NCBI RefSeq assembly: GCF_964355755.1 | Contig: NC_092680.1 | Span: forward strand, 10,891,001 to 10,955,000 | Direction: 5' to 3' | From: Antedon mediterranea | Lineage: Eukaryota; Echinodermata; Crinoidea; Comatulida; Antedonidae | Length of the DNA: 64,000 nucleotides | Shown here: one piece after another, positions 1 through 11,048 of the stretch | Layout of the letters: each line of letters starts with the position of its first letter | Numbering within the stretch: the stretch's first letter is position 1 | Notes under the pieces: model-generated | Databases searched by the model: none | The model's input: only the letters and a program-made list of their open reading frames with translations | What the model was told of the DNA's origin: nothing | Translations under genes and position numbers: made by a program

Positions 1-4
1 TGAC

Positions 5-2521
5 ATGGCGTCACGTGAAAAAAAACACTCGTTTGTTTGTGGCGACTTTAACCTTGACCTTCTCAAACATACAACACATAGTCCCACTAATGAATTTTTA
101 AACATCATGTACTCTGCATCCTTTTACCCTCTCATTGATAAACCCACCCGAATTACTACCAAATCCTCTACCCTTATTGATAACATATTTTCCAACGTTC
201 TTGACCATAAACTTACTCCAGGTATACTATACAACGACATCACCGATCACTTCCCAATATTCCAAATACCAAATAATCCCAATGGTAACTCTCATACTCG
301 TCAGATACAAATTAAAAATACGTACTCCACAAGAAAAATTAATTCTAAAACAATTGCATCATTAGGTGTCAATTTAATCAACACAAACTGGAATGAGGTA
401 TATGAAAACAACTCTGCGGAGGAATCATATAAATCATTCCATGATAAATTTTCTTTATTATACAATACTAATATTCCGAGGACAAAAATTAAAATAAATA
501 AACGCAAACTAAACAAACCTTGGATAACAAATGGAATAATAAAATCTATAAATACTCGAAATAAACTATATAAAAAATACATAAATTCACCTACCCAAAT
601 CAATAAAACCAACTATATAACATTCAGAAATAAACTTACCCATCTGATTAGAATTTCAAGTAAACAACATTTTACAAATAAATTTGATAATTACAAAAAC
701 AACATAAAAAAAACATGGCAAACAATCAATAATATCTTAGGGAAAAACATCCAAAGGACAACAGCCACATTTTTTCTAAATGACGACATTAAATTAACTG
801 ATCCCATTGAAATTGCTACCAAATTTAATCAATATTTTACTGAAATTGGCCCCAAGCTTGCTTCAAAAATCCAATCCAACGGTGGAAATTTCTCTGACTT
901 TCTCAACAACCCCACCAAAGACTCTATCTTCTTCTCCCCCACCTCTAGCAAAGAAATTCTCGACATCACATCAAAATTTAAAAACGGCAAAAGCTCTGGG
1001 CCGGATGACATTTACCCTAAGGTCTTAAAAGATATTGCACCATTTATTGCCGGTCCCCTTACTCATATTTTTAATCTTTCTCTTTCTACTGGTATTTTTC
1101 CTTCCTCCCTAAAAACTGCTAAAGTAATCCCCGTTTTCAAAAAGAACGACCCACATTCCTTCTCAAACTATCGACCTATCTCTCTCCTACCTTGCTTTTC
1201 TAAAATACTAGAACGCATTATCTATGACAGACTTTATCATTTCTTCTCTACCCATAACATTCTTCAAAACAACCAGTATGGCTTCCGCTTACAACACTCC
1301 ACTGATCTCGCACTTCTTGACATCCAAAATAAAATTTCTGTCGCACTATCAAATAAACATCACACCATTGGCCTATTTCTCGACCTATCCAAAGCTTTTG
1401 ACACTATTGACCATTCAATCCTCTTATCTAAACTTAACCACTATGGCATCCGTGGAATTCCTTTATCCCTAATTACTAACTACCTTCAAGACAGAATGCA
1501 ATTCACTTCTTTTAATTCTCACTCCTCTGACATCCTTCCTGTTAAATGTGGCGTTCCTCAAGGTTCTATTCTTGGTCCCCTTCTCTTCCTAATCTACATA
1601 AATGATCTGATTTATGCCTCAAACTATTTCTCTTATGTTCTATTTGCAGATGACACTAATATCTTTCTCTCCAGCCCAGAACCTAACACTTTAATTCAAA
1701 CTTTCAACCGAGAAATCCGAAACGTTTCAAACTGGTTTAAAATCAACAAGCTTTCACTAAACATCAGCAAAACAAATTACATTCACTTTTCCGGAAATAA
1801 AAACAATAATAATGCTACAAATACAAATATCTATATCGATAATATACCCATCAAACCAGTCGACCACACCCATTTTCTTGGTGTAATTATTGATAATAAA
1901 CTGAACTGGAATCTCCATATTAATAACATATCAAACAAAATTTCAAGAACTATTGGCATACTAAATAAACTTAAATTCACTCTTCCGTCTAACATCCTTT
2001 TTTCTTTATATAATACTCTAATACTTCCACATCTCTCTTACTGCAACATTGCATGGGCAGCCACTAACTCAAAACATCGAACTCTCTGTCCATGGACCAG
2101 CACGGAAACAACCAAAATAGACAAACTTTTCAAACTCCAAAAAAAGGCCCTTCGCATTTGCACTCTCTCAAAATACCTCTCCCACTCTAAACCTCTTTTT
2201 CACACCCTAAATACCCTAAACATTTTTGACATTAATAAATTGCAAACTGCCCTCTTCATGTTTAGGTACTCAAATAACAAACTACCATCCACTTTCAACG
2301 GTTTCTTCACTAAAAATAACGAACTACACAAATATAACACTAGGAACGCAAACAACTACATTTCCAAAAACTATAGCAGTAAGCAAATATTTAACTCTAT
2401 ACTACATACTGGTCCCCTACTCTGGAACTCTCTTAATCCGTCAATAACTAATAGCAAAACAAATAATACTCTAAAAATAAACTACAAATCTTATCTAATA
2501 TCAAAATATAAAGTAAATTAA
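5..2521 (+). CDS. LINE ORF2 polyprotein: endonuclease C-terminus plus reverse transcriptase (N-terminally cut by window)
   Basis: Copies the element's RNA at a nicked chromosomal target (target-primed reverse transcription). The visible part is 838 residues and intact. Residues ~10-90 are the end of an apurinic-type endonuclease (EEP) domain, with the GDFN motif and the late catalytic DH (DHFPIF). The RT domain spans roughly residues 330-610: GPDDIYP, SNYRPISLL, LDLSKAFDTIDH (catalytic D460), GVPQGSILGPLLF (516-528) and FADDT (catalytic D549/D550). A C-terminal part follows, with HLSYCNIAWA, typical of Jockey/CR1 proteins. The ATG at position 5 is probably internal: the frame is open to the window edge and full-length proteins carry a longer endonuclease upstream. 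All RT catalytic residues are present, so activity is plausible if the missing 5' end is intact. Confidence 0.93.
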   Translation: MASREKKHSFVCGDFNLDLLKHTTHSPTNEFLNIMYSASFYPLIDKPTRITTKSSTLIDNIFSNVLDHKLTPGILYNDITDHFPIFQIPNNPNGNSHTRQIQIKNTYSTRKINSKTIASLGVNLINTNWNEVYENNSAEESYKSFHDKFSLLYNTNIPRTKIKINKRKLNKPWITNGIIKSINTRNKLYKKYINSPTQINKTNYITFRNKLTHLIRISSKQHFTNKFDNYKNNIKKTWQTINNILGKNIQRTTATFFLNDDIKLTDPIEIATKFNQYFTEIGPKLASKIQSNGGNFSDFLNNPTKDSIFFSPTSSKEILDITSKFKNGKSSGPDDIYPKVLKDIAPFIAGPLTHIFNLSLSTGIFPSSLKTAKVIPVFKKNDPHSFSNYRPISLLPCFSKILERIIYDRLYHFFSTHNILQNNQYGFRLQHSTDLALLDIQNKISVALSNKHHTIGLFLDLSKAFDTIDHSILLSKLNHYGIRGIPLSLITNYLQDRMQFTSFNSHSSDILPVKCGVPQGSILGPLLFLIYINDLIYASNYFSYVLFADDTNIFLSSPEPNTLIQTFNREIRNVSNWFKINKLSLNISKTNYIHFSGNKNNNNATNTNIYIDNIPIKPVDHTHFLGVIIDNKLNWNLHINNISNKISRTIGILNKLKFTLPSNILFSLYNTLILPHLSYCNIAWAATNSKHRTLCPWTSTETTKIDKLFKLQKKALRICTLSKYLSHSKPLFHTLNTLNIFDINKLQTALFMFRYSNNKLPSTFNGFFTKNNELHKYNTRNANNYISKNYSSKQIFNSILHTGPLLWNSLNPSITNSKTNNTLKINYKSYLISKYKVN

Positions 2522-2831
2522 TTATTTTGATCATATTAATAACTTATAATTAAATTTAATTAGGCAAATCATATAAATACAGTTTGTCCTTCCTGTCGTC
2601 CTTGTCGTGATTGTATCGTCGTACATGTCCGTCCCTGTCTGTCAGTAGCTAACCTTCACCTTATGCTTATTATTATTATTTTTAACTTTTTTATTCTTTC
2701 TGGTGGATCCAGGCTTAAAGCCCCTTGGGGTTTAAATGGTATTCTCCAGGCATAATGCAACTATTATTTACTTAATTTCCAACCACTTGTATCTTTTATA
2801 TTTTGTATATGTTTGCATTATGTGAATAAAT
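2522..2831 (+). other. LINE 3' UTR with short hairpin
   Basis: Non-coding AT-rich stretch between the ORF2 stop and the microsatellite tail. It contains a near-perfect hairpin at 2715-2735 (TTAAAGCCCC / GGGGTTTAA with a TT loop and one bulged base). 3' UTR stem-loops near the tail are known RT recognition sites in several LINE clades; a role here is inferred only from position. Confidence 0.7.
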
Positions 2832-2854
2832 TTGAACTTGAACTTGAACTTGAA
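2832..2854 (+). repeat. (TTGAAC)n LINE tail
   Basis: Three full TTGAAC units plus TTGAA, preceded by AATAAAT. This is the 3' terminus of the LINE. The last TTGAA is shared with the adjoining satellite A sequence TTGAAAATAAAT, so the exact junction is ambiguous by 5 bp. Confidence 0.85.
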
Positions 2855-4020
2855 AATAAATATTTTTTTTTTAAATGAGATATTTTGATGGTTGTAAATG
2901 TCAGGCCTAAAGAAGTGGACTTTTTTAAAATCAGAAACAAAGTTGCATGGCATTATTTTTCATTGATTGATCATCTATTTCATATAAATAGACTATTATC
3001 AGCTCTTCAGTCATCTACTGGTTTGCGGCGTAACGGGTAATCCTCAGGTTTGAGTGATTTCAATAGTGGGTTCGAACTTCTAGGGATATTGTTTTTCTTT
3101 TTTTTTTATTCGAAAATAAATATTGTTTTTGAAAGTGAAATATTGTTATAGTTCTAAATGTCAGGCCTGAACAAGTGGACCTTTTTTAAAATCAGAAACA
3201 AAGTTGCATAACAATATTTTTCATTGATTGATCATTCATTTCATATAAATAGACTATTATCAGCCCTTCAGTCATCTACTGGGTTGTGGCGTAACCGGTA
3301 GTTACCTCTAGGGATATTTTTATTTATTTTCTTTTTAAATTGAAAATAAATATTGTTTTTGAAAGTGAGATATTTTGAGGGTTGTAAATGTCAGGCATAA
3401 ACAAGTGGACCTTTTTTAAAATCAGAAAGAAAGTTGCATGGCATTATTTTTCATTGATTGATCATTAATTTCATTTAAATAGACTATTATCAGCTCCTCA
3501 GTCATCTACTGGTTTGTGGCGTAACGGGTAATACTCAGGTCTGAGTGCTCTCAGTAGTGGGTTCTAACCTCTAGTGATATTTCTTTTTTCTTTTTTTTTT
3601 AATTGAAAATAATTATTTTTTTTGAAAATGAGATATTTAACCTTTTTTAAAATCAGAAACAAAGTTGAATGGCATTATTTTTCATTGATTGATCATTAAT
3701 TTCATATTATCAGCTCTTCAGTAATCTACTGGTTTGTGGCGTAACGGGTAATACCCAGGTTCGAGTGCTCTCAATAGCGGGTTCCAACCTCTACGGATAT
3801 TGCTTTTTTTTTTCTTATTGAAAATAAATATTTTTTTTGAAAATGAGATATTTTGAGGGTTGTAAATGTCAGGCCTAAACAAACGGATCTTTTTTTCAAT
3901 CAGAAACAAAGTTGCATGGCATTATTTTTCATTAATTGATCATTCATTTCATATAAATAGACTATTATGATCTCTTCAGGCATCTACTGGTTTGTGGCGT
4001 AACGGGTAATGCTCAGGTTT

Positions 4021-5831
4021 GAGTGCTCTGAGTAGTGGGTCCAACCTCTAGGGATATTTTTTTTCTTTTTTTTTATTGAAAATAAATATTTTTTTTGAAA
4101 GTGAGATATTTTTATGGTTGTAAATGTCAGGCCTAACCAAGTGGACCTTTTTTAAAATCAGAAACAAAGTTGCATAGCATTATTTTTCATTGATTGATCA
4201 TCCATTCATATAAATAGACTATTATCATCTCTTCAGTCATCTACTGGTTTGTGGCGTAACGGGTAATGCTCAGGTTTGAGTGCTCTCAATAGTGGTTTCG
4301 AACCTCTAGGGATATTTTTTTTCTTTTTTTTTAAATTGAAATAAATAGGGTTTTTGAAAGTGAGATATTTTGAAGGTTGTAAATGTCAGGCCTAAACAAA
4401 TGGATCTTTTTTAAAATCAGAAACAAAGTTGCATAACATCATTTTACATTGATTGATCATTAATTTCATATAAATAGACTATTATGATCTCTTCAGGCAT
4501 CTACTGGTTTGTGGCGTAACGGGTAATACTAAGGTCTGAGTGCTCTCAGTATTGGGTTCGAACCTCTAGGGATATTTCTTTTTTCTTTTTTTTTTTAATT
4601 GAAAATAAATATTTTTTTTTAAAAGAGATATTTTGATGGTTGTAAATGTCAGGCCTAAAGAAGCGGACCTTTTTTAAAATCAGAAACAAAGTTGCATAAC
4701 ATTATTTTTCATTGATTGATCATTAAATTCATATTATCAGCAATTCAGTAATCTACTGGTTTGTGGCGTAACGGGTAATACCCAGGTTTGATTGCTCTCA
4801 GTAGCGGGTTCCAACCTCTAGGGATATTGCTTTTTTTTTTCTTATTGAAAACAAATATTTTTTTTAGAAAATGAGATATTTTGAGGGTTATAAATGTCAG
4901 GCCTAAAGAAATGGATCTTTTTTAAAATCAGAAACAAAGTTGCATGGCATTATTTTTCATTGATTGATCATTCATTTCATATAAATAGACTATTATCAGG
5001 TTTTCAGTCTTCTACTGGTTTGTGGCGTAACGGGTAATTCTCAGGTTTGAGTGCTCTGAGAAGTGGGTGGAACCTCTAGGAATATTTTTTTCTTTTTTTT
5101 TTAAATTGAAAATAAATATGGTTTTTGAAAGTGAGATATTTTGAGGGTTTTAAATGTCAGGCCTAAACAAGTGGACATTTTTTTCAATCAGAAACAAAGT
5201 TGCATGGCATTATTTTTCATTTATTGATCATTCATTTCATATAAATAGACTATTATCAGTTCTTCAGTCATCTACTTGTTTGTGGCGTAACGGGTAATGC
5301 TCAGGTTTGAGTGCTCTGAGTAGTGGGTGGAACCTCTAGGGATAATTTTTTCTTTTTTTTTACAATTGAAAATAAATATGATTTTTGAAAGTGAGATATT
5401 TTGAGGGTTTTAAATGTCAGGCCTAAACAAGTGGACATTTTTTTTCAATCAGAAACAAAGTTGCATGGCATTATTTTTCATTGATTGATCATTCATTTCA
5501 TATAAATAGACTATTATCAGCTCTTCAGTCATCTACTGGTTTGTGGCGTAACGGGTAATGCTCAGGTTTGAGTGCTCTCAATAGTGGTTTCGAACCTCTA
5601 TGGATGTTTTTTCTCTTTTTTTTTTTAATTGAAAATAAATATTTTTTTTGAAAATGAGATATTTTGAAGGTTGTAAATGTCAGGCCTAAACAAATGGATC
5701 TTTTTTAAAATCAGAAACAAAGTTGCATGGCATTATTTTTCATTGATTGATCATTCATTTCATATAAATACACTATTATCAGCTATTCAGTCATCTACTG
5801 GTTTGTGGCGTAACGGGTAATGCTCAGGTTT
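4021..5831 (+). repeat. satellite A higher-order block, copy 1 (7 units)
   Basis: Seven successive units of satellite A whose private variants recur in the same order ~1,811 bp further on. Examples are GGTCCAACC/GGTCGAACC followed by TTTTTATGG and CTAACCAAG, the CATCATTTTACATTG variant, the shorter unit near 4762, and the TCTTCTACTGG unit near 5015. This marks a recent block duplication rather than monomer-by-monomer amplification. Confidence 0.85.
4502..4590 (+). promoter_or_regulatory. representative tRNA-like pol III cassette of satellite A (A box, B box, T-run)
   Basis: In this unit the A box TGGCGTAACGGG lies at 4512-4523 and the B box GGTTCGAACC at 4555-4564, 43 bp apart start to start, close to the normal tRNA spacing. 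Aligned to tRNA numbering, the invariant T8, G10, A14, G18, G19, A21 and T33 are present, and the D stem pairs (GCGT with ATGC). The T-stem is only partly paired and the acceptor stem does not pair, so this is tRNA-derived rather than a working tRNA. A T-run from 4579 would act as a pol III terminator, giving a predicted ~80-90 nt RNA. The same arrangement recurs in nearly every unit of the array. Transcription is inferred, not shown. Confidence 0.7.
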
Positions 5832-7640
5832 GAGTGCTCTGAGTAGTGGGTCGAACCTCTAGGGATATTTTTTTTCTTTTTTTTTATTGAAAATAAATAT
5901 TTTTTTTGAAAGTGAGATATTTTTATGGTTGTAAATGTCAGGCCTAACCAAGTGGACCTTTTTTAAAATCAGAAACAAAGTTGCATAGCATTATTTTTCA
6001 TTGATTGATCATCCATTCATATAAATAGACTATTATCATCTCTTCAGTCATCTACTGGTTTGTGGCGTAACGGGTAATGCTCAGGTTTGAGTGCTCTCAA
6101 TAGTGGTTTCGAACCTCTAGGGATATTTTTTTTCTTTTTTTTTAAATTGAAATAAATAGGGTTTTTGAAAGTGAGATATTTTGAAGGTTGTAAATGTCAG
6201 GCCTAAACAAATGGATCTTTTTTAAAATCAGAAACAAAGTTGCATAACATCATTTTACATTGATTGATCATTCATTTCATATAAATAGACTATTATGATC
6301 TCTTCAGGCATCTACTGGTTTGTGGCGTAACGGGTAATACTAAGGTCTGAGTGCTCTCAGTATTGGGTTCGAACGTCTAGGGATAATTCTTTTTTCTTTT
6401 TTTTTTTAATTGAAAATAAATATTTTTTTTTAAAAGAGATATTTTGATGGTTGTAAATGTCAGGCCTAAAGAAGCGGACCTTTTTTAAAATCAGAAACAA
6501 AGTTGCATAACATTATTTTTCATTGATTGATCATTAAATTCATATTATCAGCACTTCAGTAATCTACTGGTTTGTGGCGTAACGGGTAATACCCAGGTTT
6601 GATTGCTCTCAGTAGCGGGTTCCAACCTCTAGGGATATTGCTTTTTTTTTTCTTATTGAAAACAAATATTTTTTTAGAAAATGAGATATTTTGAGGGTTA
6701 TAAATGTCAGGCCTAAAGAAATGGATCTTTTTTAAAATCAGAAACAAAGTTGCATGGCATTATTTTTCATTGATTGATCATTCATTTCATATAAATAGAC
6801 TATTATCAGGTTTTCAGTCTTCTACTGGTTTGTGGCTTAACGGATAATTCTCAGGTTTGAGTGCTCTGAGAAGTGGGTGGAACCTCTAGGAATATTTTTT
6901 TCTTTTTTTTTTAAATTGAAAATAAATATGGTTTTTGAAAGTGAGATATTTTGAGGGTTTTAAATGTCAGGCCTAAACAAGTGGACATTTTTTTCAATCA
7001 GAAACAAAGTTGCATGGCATTATTTTTCATTTATTGATCATTCATTTCATATAAATAGACTATTATGAGTTCTTCAGTCATCTACTTGTTTGTGGCGTAA
7101 CGGGTAATGCTCAGGTTTGAGTGCTCTGAGTAGTGGGTGGAACCTCTAGGGATAATTTTTTCTTTTTTTTTACAATTGAAAATAAATATGATTTTTGAAA
7201 GTGAGATATTTTGAGGGTTTTAAATCTCAGGCCTAAACAAGTGGACATTTTTTTTCAATCAGAAACAAAGTTGCATGGCATTATTTTTCATTGATTGATC
7301 ATTCATTTCATATAAATAGACTATTATCAGCTCTTCAGTCATCTACTGGTTTGTGGCGTAACGGGTAATGCTCAGGTTTGAGTGCTCTCAATAGTGGTTT
7401 CGAACCACTATGGATATTTTTTCTCTTTTTTTTTTTAATTGAAAATAAATATTTTTTTTTAAAATGAGATATTTTGAAGGTTGTAAATGTCAGGCCTAAA
7501 CAAATTGATCTTTTTTAAAATCAGAAACAAAGTTGCATGGCATTATTTTTCATTGATTGATCATTCATTTCATATAAATATACTATTATCAGCTATTCAG
7601 TCATCTACTGGTTTGTGGCGTAACGGGTAATGCTCAGGTT
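5832..7640 (+). repeat. satellite A higher-order block, copy 2 (7 units)
   Basis: Second copy of the 7-unit block, offset 1,811-1,812 bp. It differs by scattered substitutions, for example TGGCTTAACGGA in place of TGGCGTAACGGG near 6831 and CAGCACTTC in place of CAGCAATTC near 6550. The following ~2.3 kb resembles the block only in shuffled order. Confidence 0.85.
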
Positions 7641-10138
7641 TGAGTGCTCTGAGTAGTGGGTCGAACCTCTAGGTATATTTTTTTTCTTTTTTTTTTAAAT
7701 TGAAATAATTATGGTTTTTGAAAGTGAGATATTTTGAGGGTTGTAAATGTCAGGCCTAAACAAGTGGACATTTTTTTCAATCAGAAACAAAGTTGCATGG
7801 CATTATTTTTCATTGATTGATCATTTATTTCATATAAATAGACGATTATCAGCACTTCAGTAATCTACTGGTTTGTGGCGTAACGGGTAATACCCAGGCT
7901 TGATTGCTCTCAGTAGCGGGTTCCAACCTCTAGGGATATTGCTTTTTTTTTTTTTTAAATTGAAAATAAATATGGTTTTTGAAAGTGAGATATTTTGAGG
8001 GTTTTAAATGTCAGGCCTAAACAAGTGGACATTTTTTTCAATCAGAAACAAAGTTGCATGGCATTATTTTTCATTGATTGATCATACATTCATATAAATA
8101 GACTATTATCAGCTCTTCACTCATCTACTGGGTTGTGGCGTAACGGGTAATGCTCAGGTTTGAGTGCTCTCAATAGTGGTTTCGAACCTCTAGGGATATT
8201 TGTTTTCTTTTTTTTTAAATAGAAATAAATATGGTTTTTGAAAGTGAGATATTTTCAAGGTTGTAAATGTCAGGCCTAAACAAATGGATCTTTTTTAAAA
8301 TCAGAAACAAAGTTGCATAACATCATTTTACATTGATTGATCATTCATTTCATATAAATAGACTATTATGATCTCTTCAGGCATCTACTGGTTTGTGGCG
8401 TAACGGGTAATACTCAGGTCTGAGTGCTCTCAGTATTGGGTTCGAACCTCTAGGGATATTTCTTTTTTCTTTTTTTTTTTTAATTGAAAATAAATATTTT
8501 TTTTTAAATGAGATATTTTGATGGTTGTAAATGTCAGGCCTAAAGAAGTGGACCTTTTTTACAATCAGAAACAAAGTTGCATAACATTATTTTTCATTGA
8601 TTGATCATTCATTTCATATAAATAGACTATTATCAGCTCTTCGGTCATCTACTGGTTTGTGGCGTAACGGGTAATGCTCAGGTTTGAGTGCTCTCAGCAG
8701 TGGGTTTGAACCTATACGTGTATTTTTTTTCTTTTTTTTTAATTGATAATAAATATTGTTTTTGAAAGTGAGATATTTTTATGGTTGTAAATGTCATGCC
8801 TAACCAAGTGGACCTTTTTTAAAATCAGAAACAAAGTTGCATAACATCATTTTACATTGATTGATCATTCATTTCATATAAATAGACTATTATGATCTCT
8901 TCAGGCATCTACTGGTTTGTGGCGTAACGGGTAATACTCAGGTCTGAGTGCTCTCAGTAGTGGGTTCAAACCTCTAGGGATATTTCTTTTTTCTTTTTTT
9001 TTTAATTGAAAATAAATTTTTTTTTTTAAATGAGACATTTTTATGGTTGTAAATATCAGGCCTAAAGAAGTGGACCTTTTTTAAAATCAGAAACAAAGTT
9101 GCATGGCGTTATTTTTCATTGATTGATCATTAAATTCATATTATCAGCACTTCAGTAATCTACTGGTTTGTGGCGTAACGGGTAATACCCAGGTTTGATT
9201 GCTCTCAGTAGCGGGTTCCAACCTCTAGGGATATTGCTTTTTTTTTTTTAATTGAAAATAAATATGGTTTTTGAAAGTGAGATATTTTGAGGGTTTTAAA
9301 TGTCAGGCCTAAACAAGTGGACATTTTTTTCAATCAGAAACAAAGTTGCATGGCATTATTTTTCATTGATTGATCATTCATTTCATATAAATAGACTATT
9401 ATCAGCTCTTCAGTCATCTACTGGTTTGTGGCGTAACGGGTAATGCTCAGGTTTGAGTGCTCTGAGTAGTGGGTGGAACCTCTAGGGATATTTTTTTCTT
9501 TTTTTTTACAATTGAAAATAAATATGGTTTTTGAAAGTGAGATATTTTGAGGGTTTTAAATGTCAGGCCTAAACAAGTGAACATTTTTGTCAATCAGAAA
9601 CAAAGTTGCATGGCATTATTTTTCATTGATTGATCATTCATTTCATATAAATAGACTATTATCAGCTCTTCAGTCATCTACTGGTTTGTGGCGTAACGGG
9701 TAATGCTCAGGTTTGAGTGCTCTCAATAGTGGTTTCGAACCTCTAGGGATATTTTTTCTCTTTTTTTTAATTGAAAATAAATATTTTTTTTGAAAATGAG
9801 ATATTTTGAAGGTTGTAAATGGCATTATTTTTCATTGATTGATCATTCATTTCATATAAATAGAGTATTATCAGCTCTTCAGTCATCTACTGGTTTGTGG
9901 CGTAACGGGTAATGCTCAAGTTTGTGTGCTCTCAGCATTGGGTTCGAACCACTACGGATATTTTTATTTTTTTATTATTATTTTTTTTTAATTGAAAATA
10001 AATATTGTTTTTGAAATCAAATACATGTAAAAAGACTGCCATGAAGCCGCCAAAAGAAGTCAATGTGCTCCTTCGTATTCAGTACTCATGGGTGAGCTTC
10101 TTTTCCACCTGGAGTTCTTTTCGAGAGCTGCTGGGTTC

Positions 10139-10375
10139 CCGCCCGGAAAATGTTTTATTTACATGATTTGAACAATATTCTAATGTAAATATTAACAGCA
10201 TCAAAATTTAACAGTGTGGCGTGTTGACCGCGAATGATTAACATATTATCTTCCCCATAATACACGTGCACAAGCTCATTTCCATAACAACCACGAGGCA
10301 TACCAAACTGTTAAAATAAAAAAAATAGAGTTGCACAGACTCCCGCCTGAAAATGGTACTTTACATGATTTGAAA
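10139..10375 (+). repeat. short direct repeat pair R2 (CCCGCC...TTTACATGATTTGAA)
   Basis: The phrase CCCGCC(C/T)GAAAATG...TTTACATGATTTGAA occurs at about 10139-10172 and again at about 10343-10374, ~204 bp apart, with small differences. It is nested beside R1 and suggests repeated local duplication. Confidence 0.65.
10187..10296 (+). repeat. diverged direct repeat R1, copy 1
   Basis: Matches 10932-11046 over its whole length with substitutions and small indels. The best core is the exact 17-mer gcgtgttgaccgcgaat at 10219-10235, then a shared CTCATTT.CATAA.AAC segment. The offset is ~749 bp. Confidence 0.75.
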
Positions 10376-10931
10376 TTATATGAAACAAAATATATAAGAC
10401 TAACAAGGACAATAGAGCTTGTCCCCGGAAAGTGCACCTATTCATTGAAATATGAAATTAAATATTAGGTCTCCAGTAGGCCTACTAGCCCACCATGTTT
10501 GGGGCAGAGCTAATAATGAAAATAGAGCCCAGAATTGCACTTATACTTATACTTATTACCATACATAATCACCTATGATATTTATGATATTTGTTAAAAA
10601 TTCAACTATCCAGATGCGAATTCAAAAGTTTACTTAGAGTTTTCTACTTTAAAAACTCGACTTCGTATGCCTAAGGCCTAGCCCGGCGGCGGAATTAGTC
10701 TAAGTTTCGAAATCGGTCTGGAAATCGGCATCTTTGCAAATGTTCTATATTTGATCTACTTCACTCTCCATTAACCCAATACAAAAATCATCGGAGACAA
10801 ACTATCTGTTTAAAACATGTTTATTCTGGGACGGTGCGGCCATACACACCAACTACCATCCATAAATGTTTATTCATAACATATTACAATACAATATCTT
10901 GCATGAATCGGACATTTCGCTACCAATGTAG

Positions 10932-11046
10932 CAACATTGATTAACAAAATCAAAATTCAACAGTGTTGCGTGTTGACCGCGAATTACTAACAATACCATC
11001 TTTCACACTACACCTGCAAAAACTCATTTGCATAATAACAAACGGC
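10932..11046 (+). repeat. diverged direct repeat R1, copy 2
   Basis: Second copy of R1, with the exact 17-mer core at 10968-10984. It ends directly at the start of satellite B, so the satellite junction coincides with a repeat end. Confidence 0.75.
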
Positions 11047-11048
11047 CT

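Larger units (their letters stand above)
1..2854 (+). mobile_element. non-LTR retrotransposon (LINE), CR1/Jockey superfamily, 5'-incomplete in window
   Basis: The block comprises an ORF2-type coding region, a ~310-bp 3' UTR and a terminal TTGAAC microsatellite. Short tandem-repeat tails instead of poly(A) are known for CR1-like LINEs. The left end is cut by the window, so ORF1 and the N-terminal endonuclease are not visible. The right end abuts satellite A directly: the tail runs into the satellite phrase TTGAAAATAAAT. No target-site duplication can be tested because the 5' flank lies outside. The coding frame is long and uninterrupted, so this copy is young. The clade within the superfamily (Daphne, CR1, Rex1 or similar) cannot be fixed without a tree. 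Confidence 0.9.
2855..10015 (+). repeat. satellite A: tandem ~259-bp units with tRNA-like pol III promoter elements
   Basis: About 28 tandem units, counted by the phrase TGGCGTAACGGG (near 3025, 3285, 3517, 3734, 3994, 4251, 4511 and so on to 9899). Usual spacing is 257-264 bp; several shorter units of 212-252 bp carry deletions. Each unit has an AT-rich linker, a TCAGGCCTAAACAAGTGGAC block, an ATTGATTGATCATTCATTTC block, and then a tRNA-like segment followed by a T-rich run. The array starts at the LINE tail and ends by degenerating into non-satellite sequence near 10015. Minus-strand frames such as 3718-3909, 6556-6747 and 8377-8574 are reading frames across the same unit, not genes. Confidence 0.95.
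10016..11048. other. non-satellite spacer with diverged internal direct repeats, no gene seen
   Basis: Moderately AT-rich sequence separating satellites A and B, without a convincing ORF, tRNA or transposon terminus. It contains two diverged direct-repeat pairs, listed separately, so it may be the remnant of an old mobile element or an eroded large-unit satellite. I do not recognise it. Confidence 0.6.

Noticed and set aside
3718-8574. Minus-strand 63-65 codon frames (3718-3909, 6556-6747, 8377-8574) that resemble each other
   Set aside because: They read the complement of satellite A units, including the T-runs as poly-Lys; similarity is explained by the tandem repeat.
2855-10015. A cluster of functional tRNA genes
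   Set aside because: The A and B boxes and D stem are tRNA-like, but the acceptor stems do not pair and the T-stem is partial, so mature tRNAs are not expected. The would-be GAG anticodon is not trusted.
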